Below are positions 55,055 through 64,000 of a stretch of DNA of 64,000 nucleotides, piece after piece. The stretch comes from Palleronia salina (GTDB lineage Bacteria; Pseudomonadota; Alphaproteobacteria; Rhodobacterales; Rhodobacteraceae), in the NCBI RefSeq assembly GCF_900141995.1, contig NZ_FQZA01000009.1:62001-126000 (forward strand). The letters run 5' to 3'. The first letter of the stretch is position 1. Each line of letters begins with the position of its first letter. Under the pieces are notes generated by a model, which was not told where the DNA came from, ran no database searches, and saw only the letters and a program-made list of their open reading frames with translations. The translations under genes and the position numbers were made by a program.

Positions 55055-55875
55055 GACTCGAGATCAGCCACCGCACCCGGTATCGCTTCGACGCGCCGAA
55101 AGTCTCGCTGACGCAAAGCCTGCGCCTGTGGCCCACCGACTTCGAGGGCCAGACTGTCGAGGCCTGGTCCGTCGATATCGAGGGCCACACCGCGCAGCGC
55201 GGCGCGGCCTTCCGCGACGGCGCCGGCGACTGGATCGAGACGGTGTCCATGCGCCACGTCAGCGATGTGACCATCGCGGTCAGCGGCACGGTCGAGACCC
55301 GCGACCTGACCGGCTTCGTCAAAGGGCTGCGTGAGAAGGTGCCGCCGCTGGCCTATTTGCGGGCCTCGCCCATGACGCGGCTGAACGAGGACCTGCGCGA
55401 CCTGTCGGCCGGCGCGGTCGACGGGATCAGTAACGCGCTGGACCGGGCACATGCGCTGGCCCACGCGATCAGCGACGCGATCCCCTACACGCCCGGCGCG
55501 ACCCGTTCCGAGACGACGGCCGCCGAGGCGCTGGAGCTGGGGCAGGGTGTCTGCCAGGACCAGACTCACGCCCTGATCGCCGTGGCCCGCGCCGCCGGGA
55601 TGCCCGGGCGCTATGTCACCGGCTACCTTCACGCGTCGAGCGACGGCGCGGCCCACGAAGCGAGCCATGCCTGGGCCGAGATCTGGGTGGACGATATCGG
55701 CTGGGTCGGATTCGACGCGGCCAACCGGTGCTGCCCGGACGAGAAATACGTCCGAGTCGGCTCGGGGCTCGACTCGGTCGCTGCGGCACCCATCCGTGGC
55801 ATGGCCCTGGGCGGCGGGGACGAGCATCTGGACGTGGATGTGAAGGTGCAGGAGGCCGCGCAGCAACAGCAATGA
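55051..55875 (+). CDS. Transglutaminase-fold cysteine protease of the Anbu cluster
   Basis: 274 residues. An N-terminal beta domain (RLEISHRTRYRFD onward) precedes a papain-like transglutaminase core with C in GQGVCQDQTHALIA, H in EASHAWAEIWV and D in GFDAANRCC, the full catalytic triad. In this cluster the enzyme is proposed to cleave amide or peptide bonds made by the ATP-grasp ligase. No signal peptide is seen, so it acts in the cytoplasm. It overlaps the alpha-E gene; a 147-base gap precedes the Anbu gene. Confidence 0.92.
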   Translation: MRLEISHRTRYRFDAPKVSLTQSLRLWPTDFEGQTVEAWSVDIEGHTAQRGAAFRDGAGDWIETVSMRHVSDVTIAVSGTVETRDLTGFVKGLREKVPPLAYLRASPMTRLNEDLRDLSAGAVDGISNALDRAHALAHAISDAIPYTPGATRSETTAAEALELGQGVCQDQTHALIAVARAAGMPGRYVTGYLHASSDGAAHEASHAWAEIWVDDIGWVGFDAANRCCPDEKYVRVGSGLDSVAAAPIRGMALGGGDEHLDVDVKVQEAAQQQQ

Positions 55876-56022
55876 TGCGCGTTTGCGTCACTTGTCCGCA
55901 TTTCGCGTGGACCCGAGGGGCGTAACGCTGCGTTGCTGCTCGCACCGCGTCGCGTGACGGCGTATACACTTGCCACGCGGCCCCTCTGGGCGGGCCGCAA
56001 GCCGAAAACGAGCTTATTTACC

Positions 56023-56778
56023 ATGACATATTGCGTCGGCCTGCTTCTGAACGAAGGCATGGTCCTTCTGTCCGACACACGCACCAACGCGGGGATCGAC
56101 AACATCTCGACCTACCGCAAGATGTTCACTTTCGAGGAACCGGGCGAACGGGTCATCACCATCATGACCGCCGGGTCGCTGTCGACCACTCAGACCACGA
56201 TCGCGCGTCTGCAAGAGGCGATCGACGATCCCGATGCGACCTCGATCATGACGGCCGGCACGATGTTGCAGGTGGCTGAACTGGTGGGCGACACCTTGTC
56301 GACCGTCAGCGCGAATGTGGCCCACAAGCTGGGCGAGCGGGCGCAATCGGCCCGCGCGTCGATGATCGTGGCGGGACAACGCCGCGGGGGCGAGCCGCGC
56401 ATGTTCCTGATCTATGCTGAGGGCAACTTCATCGAGGCGACGGCCGACACCCCGTTCCTGCAGATCGGTGAGCACAAGTACGGGAAGCCGATTCTCGACC
56501 GGGTCGTGACGCCCGAGACGAGCCTGGGCGACGCGCAGAAGGCGGCCCTGCTGTCGATGGATTCCACCCTGCGGTCGAACCTGTCGGTGGGGATGCCCCT
56601 GGACCTGGTGGTGATCGAAACCGACAGCTGCCGCGTGAGCCGCCAGCGCCGGATCGAGGCCGACGACGAAGTTTACCAGAAGATGTCGGCGGACTGGTCC
56701 GTGGCGCTGCGTCACTCCTTCGCCAATATCGAGGTCGAAAGCAGCGGCGACGAGATCCCGGGATACTCGGCGGCCTGA
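56023..56778 (+). CDS. Anbu peptidase (proteasome-like ancestral beta subunit)
   Basis: 251 residues. After removal of Met the protein begins with Thr (TYCVGLLLNEG), the nucleophile of the Ntn-hydrolase fold; D17 (LLSDTRTNAG) and K32 (STYRKMF) complete the usual T1/D17/K32 set. VITIMTAGSLSTTQT and PFLQIGEHKYGKPILDR are typical of Anbu. The start is fixed by that Thr rule, which excludes the upstream in-frame ATG at 55933. Anbu proteins form proteasome-like rings or helices; their substrates remain unknown. No ATPase partner is adjacent. Confidence 0.94.
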   Translation: MTYCVGLLLNEGMVLLSDTRTNAGIDNISTYRKMFTFEEPGERVITIMTAGSLSTTQTTIARLQEAIDDPDATSIMTAGTMLQVAELVGDTLSTVSANVAHKLGERAQSARASMIVAGQRRGGEPRMFLIYAEGNFIEATADTPFLQIGEHKYGKPILDRVVTPETSLGDAQKAALLSMDSTLRSNLSVGMPLDLVVIETDSCRVSRQRRIEADDEVYQKMSADWSVALRHSFANIEVESSGDEIPGYSAA

Positions 56779-56803
56779 GCGCCGCGGGTCCGGCGCCGAC
56801 AGC

Positions 56804-57262
56804 TCAGCGCCGGAACAGTAGTCTCGACAAGAGGGATTCGCCTTTCGATGGCCGATGGCGGCCTGCCGCGTCGGCGAGGTAGCCGGCGGCCTTTGCGCGT
56901 CCGGCCTCGGCTGCCTGGGCCTCGCCCAGCCAGCTCCCGCCGCCGGTTTCGATCATTTGCCAGCCCGTCCGATCCTTGAGCAGCACGGCCGCGCCCGTGG
57001 CATCGCCGCGGGTGACTATCGTGAATGACGCGACCGGGCCCTCGGGCTCCAGGGCGATCTCGAAGGAAAAGCCGTCGCCGTCGAGGGTGCCCAAGCCGGG
57101 ATCGCGCCAGTCCGCGTCAGGGAAGATTTCCGAGATGACACGCCGCACGTCGGCGGCGGTGCCGATCACGGTCGGCTCGAAATCGTCCGGCAGGTGCGCG
57201 GCGCCCGATGGCCCGGTCGTCGTGGACGTATCGGCGGCGAATACGATGAGATCCCAGCTCAT
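56804..57262 (-). CDS. Uncharacterised 152-residue protein
   Basis: Starts MSWDLIVFAAD and contains strands with a central segment (FPDADWRDPGLGTLDGDGFSFEIAL) in which aromatic and acidic residues alternate, then TIVTRGDATGAAVLLKDRTGWQM (key: GWQMIET) and a basic tail. I do not recognise a family with certainty; similar short proteins starting MSWDLxV occur widely with unknown role. No signal or membrane helix. It converges with the Anbu gene and lies downstream of the hydrolase gene on the same strand. Confidence 0.6.
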   Translation of the reverse strand: MSWDLIVFAADTSTTTGPSGAAHLPDDFEPTVIGTAADVRRVISEIFPDADWRDPGLGTLDGDGFSFEIALEPEGPVASFTIVTRGDATGAAVLLKDRTGWQMIETGGGSWLGEAQAAEAGRAKAAGYLADAAGRHRPSKGESLLSRLLFRR

Positions 57263-57367
57263 GGCGGTGCAATCCTGGCTTTGGGCGTCCGGGCGCCCAT
57301 GAGCCGATCCTTCCTGCACGCGACACGTTTGTGCAATGACGCAGAAGGCCACGACGGGGCGGGGACC

Positions 57368-58303
57368 TCAGCGCTCCGCCGTGAAATGCGCCCTCAGCGC
57401 GTCGAACACCGCGTCGCGACGCTCGGGCGTTTCCATCATGCATTCGTGGCGTCCGCCCTCGACCATCATCAGCCGTCCGCTCGGCCAGCGATCCATGCGG
57501 CTGCGGATGCGCGCGGGATCGACGATCATCTCTTCCGAGCCAAGGACCGTCAGGCACGGGATGTCGGGCGAGGCCAGCGCGGCCAAGGCCCGGCATTCCA
57601 CCAGAGCCTCGTTCAGCCAGCGCAGCGACGGGCCGCCCAGCCCGAGCTCGGGGTGTTTTTCCACCTGCCGCGCCATCCAGTCGTACTGGTCGCGGTCGCA
57701 GGTCAGCATGTTGCCGTCGAAGGGCGTGGCATTGGGGTAGGACGCGCCCGAGGTGCCCGGCGCATAGGTGTGATCCATCCGCACGCGCCGCGCCACCCAG
57801 CTGAGCCCCCAGGCCATGGGGCGCAGCGACGCCGACATCTGGATCCCCCACATGGGGCTGGAGAACGCGGCACGCGCCACCGGCGCGCCACGGTTGAGCG
57901 CGCGCAGTCCGATGGCGCCACCCATGGAGTGGCCTAGCAGGTACCAGGGCTTCGGCAGGTCGTGATCGGCCGCCGCCTGCAGCATCACGTCGAAATCCTG
58001 CTGGAAATCGGCGAAATGCATCACGTGGCCGCCCATGGGGTCGTCCAGCATGCGGTCCGACAGGCCCTGTCCGCGCCAGTCGATTGCGATCATGGCCAGG
58101 TCGGCCTTGGCGAACTCGGTAGCCGTAGGCCCGTATTTCTCGACATACTCGGTCCGGCCCGGCAGCATCAGGACCGTGCCGCGCGCGTCCTCGGGGCGCC
58201 AGTGGGCCAGCCGCAGGCGTTGCCCGTCCGCGGCCTGCCGCCACTCGGCCATGCCCCCGGCGGGGGCGTCGGCCACGTCGTCGAAAAGGGGGGCGGGCTC
58301 CAT
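57368..58303 (-). CDS. Alpha/beta hydrolase (lysophospholipase/monoacylglycerol lipase type)
   Basis: 311 residues. The nucleophile elbow is LLGHSMGGAIGLRAL (serine near residue 120); VLMLPGRTEYVEKYGPTATE carries the oxyanion region, IDWRGQGLSDR the family motif before the elbow, and the acid and histidine lie in TVLGSEEMIVDP and VEGGRHECMME. This is the PldB/Hydrolase_4 branch acting on lysophospholipids or monoglycerides. It is seven bases upstream-adjacent to the SCP2 gene in the same direction, which fits lipid turnover. Confidence 0.85.
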   Translation of the reverse strand: MEPAPLFDDVADAPAGGMAEWRQAADGQRLRLAHWRPEDARGTVLMLPGRTEYVEKYGPTATEFAKADLAMIAIDWRGQGLSDRMLDDPMGGHVMHFADFQQDFDVMLQAAADHDLPKPWYLLGHSMGGAIGLRALNRGAPVARAAFSSPMWGIQMSASLRPMAWGLSWVARRVRMDHTYAPGTSGASYPNATPFDGNMLTCDRDQYDWMARQVEKHPELGLGGPSLRWLNEALVECRALAALASPDIPCLTVLGSEEMIVDPARIRSRMDRWPSGRLMMVEGGRHECMMETPERRDAVFDALRAHFTAER

Positions 58304-58309
58304 CGGGCC

Positions 58310-58594
58310 TTACAGGACCTGTGCCAGCTTCATCGCCTGGCCCATGTCGCCGTCGATGGTCAGCCGGCCGGTCATGAAGGCCTGGGTGGGGTCCAGCTCG
58401 CCATCCATGATCTCCTTGAAGGTGTCGGCGTCGGCGGTCATCGTCACTTCGGCATCCTCGTCGGCGGCCCGGGCGCCCGCATCGTCGAGCATGATCGAAC
58501 CCTCGTCCTCGATCACGAACTTGGCCGACCCGTCATAGGATCCGCCGACCTTGGCGTTCAGTTGCTCGACCGCGGCGTTGATGACGTCGCTCAT
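58310..58594 (-). CDS. SCP2 sterol-binding-domain lipid carrier
   Basis: 94 residues, a free-standing SCP2 domain. GSAKFVIEDEGSIMLDD and the end FMTGRLTIDGDMGQAMKLAQ are the family hallmarks (fold with hydrophobic tunnel for fatty acyl or other lipids). AGGGAGA precedes ATG 58594. It is transcribed just ahead of the lysophospholipase-like gene with a six-base gap, suggesting a lipid-handling pair. Confidence 0.9.
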   Translation of the reverse strand: MSDVINAAVEQLNAKVGGSYDGSAKFVIEDEGSIMLDDAGARAADEDAEVTMTADADTFKEIMDGELDPTQAFMTGRLTIDGDMGQAMKLAQVL

Positions 58595-58684
58595 GGTGGA
58601 ATCTCCCTTGGTTGTGAGCCATCGCACCCGTGCATTCGGCGCGCGATGCGCTAGAGTTTTCAATGACGAGATATGGAGGTTGCC

Positions 58685-59224
58685 GTGCAAAGACTCAAAT
58701 CTGCCGTTGCGGCATTCATGATTTCGCTGGCGCTGCCCGCGGCCGCGCAGGACGGGGTCGATGATCTTTTCACCGCGCTTGCAACTGCCGAGGGCACGGA
58801 TGCCGAGCGGATCGCCGACAAGATCCTGACCGAGTGGTCGCAATCCGGCTCGCCCGCCATGGACGTGCTGCTGACGCGCGGCCGCGACGCGATGGAAGAG
58901 GGCAACCTGAAAGCCGCCGTGATGCATCTGAGCGCGCTGGTGGACCACGCCCCCGACTTCGCCGAAGGCTACCACGCGCGGGCCACCGCGTATTTCCAGC
59001 AGCGGCGCCTGGGCCTCGCCATGTCCGATCTCGAGGCCACGCTGTCGCTGAACCCGCGCCATTTCGGGGCGCTGTCGGGGTTGGGCATCATTTTGGCTGA
59101 TCTCGACCAGCCGGACCTTGCGCTGCGGGCCTGGCGCGAGGTGGTCGAACTCTATCCCGGCAACACCGACGCGCAGGCCGCAATCGACCGGCTCGAATTG
59201 CTTGCCGAGGGGCAGACGCTCTGA
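58685..59224 (+). CDS. Exported TPR-repeat protein
   Basis: 179 residues. The N-terminal signal (QRLKSAVAAFMISLALPAAAQ) is followed by three tetratricopeptide-like repeats from about residue 60 (LLTRGRDAMEEGNLKAAVMHL, and so on; key pattern W/L-G-Y-A-F-A-P spacing). Such small periplasmic TPR proteins act as binding platforms. GTG 58685 is favoured because GGAGG lies five bases upstream; an in-frame ATG at 58673 overlaps that ribosome site. Function unknown. Confidence 0.78.
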   Translation: MQRLKSAVAAFMISLALPAAAQDGVDDLFTALATAEGTDAERIADKILTEWSQSGSPAMDVLLTRGRDAMEEGNLKAAVMHLSALVDHAPDFAEGYHARATAYFQQRRLGLAMSDLEATLSLNPRHFGALSGLGIILADLDQPDLALRAWREVVELYPGNTDAQAAIDRLELLAEGQTL

Positions 59225-59298
59225 CCGGCTGACGGGTCGCGTTTGGATTGGCGGAAATTCGCTTCCAAGGATTTGCGCAAGACTTGGAAAAACTGTAC

Positions 59299-59326
59299 AA
59301 GGATCGCCAAAGAATAAACGATCCTT
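59299..59326 (+). promoter_or_regulatory. Inverted repeat in the leader of the beta-barrel gene
   Basis: AAGGATCG (59299-59306) and CGATCCTT (59319-59326) are perfectly complementary with a 12-base A-rich loop. The repeat ends 14 bases before the ATG, next to the ribosome site AGGGA. It may be an operator or an RNA hairpin affecting translation. Confidence 0.4.
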
Positions 59327-59340
59327 GAGCAGGGAAAATA

Positions 59341-60075
59341 ATGAAACCGTGCAAGATTTGCGCCTTGGCGTGCGCGTTGGCGATCGCCGCCCCCGCAACC
59401 CATGCCGTGGAATTCCACGGTGGCGACGTTTCGCTGTCGTTCTCGCGGTTCGAGGATGACCTGATCGGACCCAGCAGCAGTACCAGCTTCGGCAAGACCG
59501 CGGTCCAAGGCAGCTTCCAGTTCGACCTCACGCCGGATTTCGGCGTCCAGGTCGATGCCTCCTATTTCGAGTTCAACCGCGTCGACCAGTCCGAGGTCTC
59601 GCTGGGCCTGCACGGGATCTACTACCTCGACTGGGCCACGGCGGTCGGGGTCTATTACACCCACGAAGAGCTGCTGTCGTCGAACGTGGACGAGCTGGGC
59701 GTCGAGGGCAGCCGCAGCTTCGCCCTGTTCGATATCGAGGCGAACCTGGGCTGGGCCGAGTATCGCGGAGACCACGCTACGGTCCTTGGACTGCAGGCCG
59801 ATTACGAGTTGCAGCCGCAGCTCTTCATGGGGCTCGGGCTCGATCACGCGGATTTCGATGGCGCCACCGAGCTGACCCGCGTCGGCGTCGGGATCGACTA
59901 TGCCGTGACCGACTCGCTGCGGCTGTCGGGCGAGCTGGGCGTCACCGATGCCACCGTGATGGGGTCGAGCGCCGACGACATCTTCATCGAGATCGGCGCA
60001 AGCTATGCCTTCGGCACCTCCGAGGGCGCACGTTTCTCGCGGCGCGGGCTGCTGGACCGGCTGCCGGGCCTTTAA
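59341..60075 (+). CDS. Probable small outer-membrane beta-barrel protein
   Basis: 244 residues. A signal peptide (KPCKICALACALAIAAPATHA) leads into alternating hydrophobic/polar strands ending in aromatic residues (VDASYFEFNRV, VSLGLHGIYYL, GVYYTHEEL, RVGVGIDYAV, DIFIEIGASYAF), the pattern of a porin-like or OmpA-like barrel; about ten strands can be counted. The C-terminal residue is Leu after a short tail, not Phe, so export by BAM is plausible but not proven. Family not recognised. A leader inverted repeat suggests regulation. Confidence 0.65.
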   Translation: MKPCKICALACALAIAAPATHAVEFHGGDVSLSFSRFEDDLIGPSSSTSFGKTAVQGSFQFDLTPDFGVQVDASYFEFNRVDQSEVSLGLHGIYYLDWATAVGVYYTHEELLSSNVDELGVEGSRSFALFDIEANLGWAEYRGDHATVLGLQADYELQPQLFMGLGLDHADFDGATELTRVGVGIDYAVTDSLRLSGELGVTDATVMGSSADDIFIEIGASYAFGTSEGARFSRRGLLDRLPGL

Positions 60076-60175
60076 GGTGCGGGCTTGGTCCCGGACAATC
60101 CTGCCGGTGGGTTGATCCCGCGCGCCGCGCACGCCAAGTAGGGGGCAGGCAGGCGGCCACCGCGAAAGGCGCGCG

Positions 60176-63139
<2,964 letters not shown>

Positions 63140-63140
63140 C

Positions 63141-63512
63141 TTGGAGCCGCGCCCGACGATCCGGCTGGACAAGTGGCTGTTCTTCGCGCGGTTCTTCAAG
63201 ACGCGCGGGCTGTCGGCCAAGCTGGTGACGGCGGGCGGCGTGCGGGTGAACGGCGTGCGCGTTTCGAAACCCTCGGCCTCGGTGGGGGTGGGCGACACGC
63301 TGACCTTCGCCCAGGGGCGCGCGATCCGGGTGATCGAGGTGCGCGATCTCGGGACGCGACGCGGTCCCGCGCCCGAGGCGCAGGCCCTTTACGCGGACCA
63401 CTCGCCGCCCGTGCCGCCCCGTCCCGAAGCGGCCCCGCGGCCGGGGGCGCGGCCCACCAAGAAGGACCGGCGCGACATGAACGCACAAGGTTTGGGGCGC
63501 ACGCTTGAATGA
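63141..63512 (+). CDS. S4-domain RNA-binding protein (Hsp15/HslR-like)
   Basis: 123 residues. IRLDKWLFFARFFKTRGLSA and GGVRVNGVRVSKPSASVGVG form an S4 domain (residues 6-68); the C-terminal part is Pro/Arg-rich and probably flexible. Hsp15 relatives bind stalled 50S-tRNA complexes. The start is TTG at 63141, one base after the helicase stop; no ATG could give a full S4 domain. It is co-transcribed with the helicase. Confidence 0.88.
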   Translation: MEPRPTIRLDKWLFFARFFKTRGLSAKLVTAGGVRVNGVRVSKPSASVGVGDTLTFAQGRAIRVIEVRDLGTRRGPAPEAQALYADHSPPVPPRPEAAPRPGARPTKKDRRDMNAQGLGRTLE

Positions 63513-63560
63513 TCCCGACCGGGCGGCTAGACCACCCGCGACCAGCCGTGAGAGACGCCC

Positions 63561-63896
63561 ATGACATATATCGTCAACGACAATTGCATCGCCTGCAAAT
63601 ACACCGACTGCGTCGAAGTCTGCCCCGTGGATTGCTTCTACGAGGGGGAGAACATGCTGGTGATCCACCCCGATGAATGCATCGATTGCGGCGTCTGCGA
63701 ACCGGAATGCCCCGCCGACGCGATCCTGCCGGATACCGAGCCCGACGCCGAGAAATGGGTCGAGTTCAACCGCAAGTATTCCGAGATCTGGCCGGTCATC
63801 ATCACCAAGAAGGACCCTCTGCCCACCGCCGAGGAGATGGACGGCAAGGACGGCAAGATGGAGCTGTTCTCGCCCAACCCGGGCGAAGGCGGCTGA
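63561..63896 (+). CDS. fdxA: 7Fe-type ferredoxin FdxA
   Basis: 111 residues. Two cluster motifs are seen: [17 protein letters not shown] (3Fe-4S type with one ligand of the second cluster) and [12 protein letters not shown] (4Fe-4S). Low-potential electron carrier; length and ending (NPGEGG) fit FdxA of alphaproteobacteria. It lies 48 bases after the S4 gene and may share its mRNA. A CarD-type regulator usually follows in relatives and would lie beyond the right edge. Confidence 0.96.
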   Translation: MTYIVNDNCIACKYTDCVEVCPVDCFYEGENMLVIHPDECIDCGVCEPECPADAILPDTEPDAEKWVEFNRKYSEIWPVIITKKDPLPTAEEMDGKDGKMELFSPNPGEGG

Positions 63897-64000
63897 TCCC
63901 AGCCCGGCCGGCACGGTCCCTGTGCCGTGAATCGTCAATGCTGCCCTGCGGCACGCGCACTTTCGCAGGGTGCGATTTTATGCTATGCTTCGATCAATGC
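63897..64000. other. Right edge: non-coding DNA after fdxA
   Basis: A 6-bp hairpin (CGGCAC 63909-63914 with GTGCCG 63922-63927) lies just after fdxA, followed by T-rich DNA (TTTTATGCTATGCTTCG at 63976-63992) that may be the promoter of the next gene beyond the window. No coding region seen. Confidence 0.5.

Noticed and set aside
55933-56022. Upstream ATG for the Anbu gene
   Set aside because: Anbu needs Thr directly after the initiator Met; only ATG 56023 gives that.

Overview
The window is very G+C-rich, densely coded chromosome from an alphaproteobacterium, most likely a member of the Rhodobacteraceae (Roseobacter group). This placement is inference from gene content: a Paracoccus-like aa3 oxidase subunit I, class I lysyl-tRNA synthetase, the glyQ / small membrane protein / glyS / PPDK-like order, RibB with a degenerate GTP cyclohydrolase II half, and a tRNA-His that lacks the extra G at -1 and carries A73. 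No phage, insertion sequence, CRISPR array, rRNA or replication origin was seen. Most of the window is core housekeeping DNA.

Layout. 1-6.4 kb: end of glcE, glcF, a secreted trypsin-like protease, an Hsp20 chaperone behind a sigma-32-type promoter, an esterase-like hydrolase, and a SPOR / peptidoglycan-binding / inactive trypsin-like protein. 6.5-12.9 kb: glyQ, a small membrane protein, glyS and a PPDK-like protein. 13-17.1 kb: a cell-wall hydrolase gene broken by an in-frame stop, then the tightly coupled folB-folP-glmM. 17-23.2 kb: EamA transporter, ilvC, two tandem Lrp regulators, a class V aminotransferase, a UbiH-type hydroxylase and a HAD nucleotidase. 23.3-28.4 kb: GntR regulator, a glycosyltransferase with two N-terminal MshEN (c-di-GMP-type) motifs, carA, a YqeY-like protein and a DUF2244 protein. 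28.4-36.2 kb: ctaD, a DegT-type aminotransferase, nadD, a PBP4-type carboxypeptidase, two small genes and lysS.

36.3-43.4 kb: the chain ribB-ribH-nusB plus two tiny membrane proteins, a minus-strand pair (ClpP-fold exported protein with a coiled-coil membrane protein), a 359-base gap that can fold into a branched RNA, mmcB, tRNA-His and an RluA-type pseudouridine synthase. 43.5-52.4 kb: rpoH with its own sigma-32-like promoter, a Gfo/Idh/MocA oxidoreductase, an RTX-repeat protein, pepF, an amidohydrolase, and a DNA ligase / MBL exonuclease pair bracketed by copies of a 24-base repeat. 52.6-56.8 kb: an Anbu-type proteasome-like cluster (permuted ATP-grasp, alpha-E, transglutaminase, Anbu) with a perfect dyad over its predicted promoter. 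56.8-64 kb: hydrolase, SCP2 protein, TPR protein, small beta-barrel candidate, then SUV3-like helicase, S4 protein and fdxA.

The strongest candidates for poorly understood biology are the Anbu cluster and its promoter dyad, the MshEN-glycosyltransferase fusion, the ClpP-fold/coiled-coil membrane pair, the candidate structured RNA at 40.9-41.05 kb, and the repeat-bracketed ligase/exonuclease pair. Functional statements rest on motifs read by eye and on family knowledge; no database search was run.
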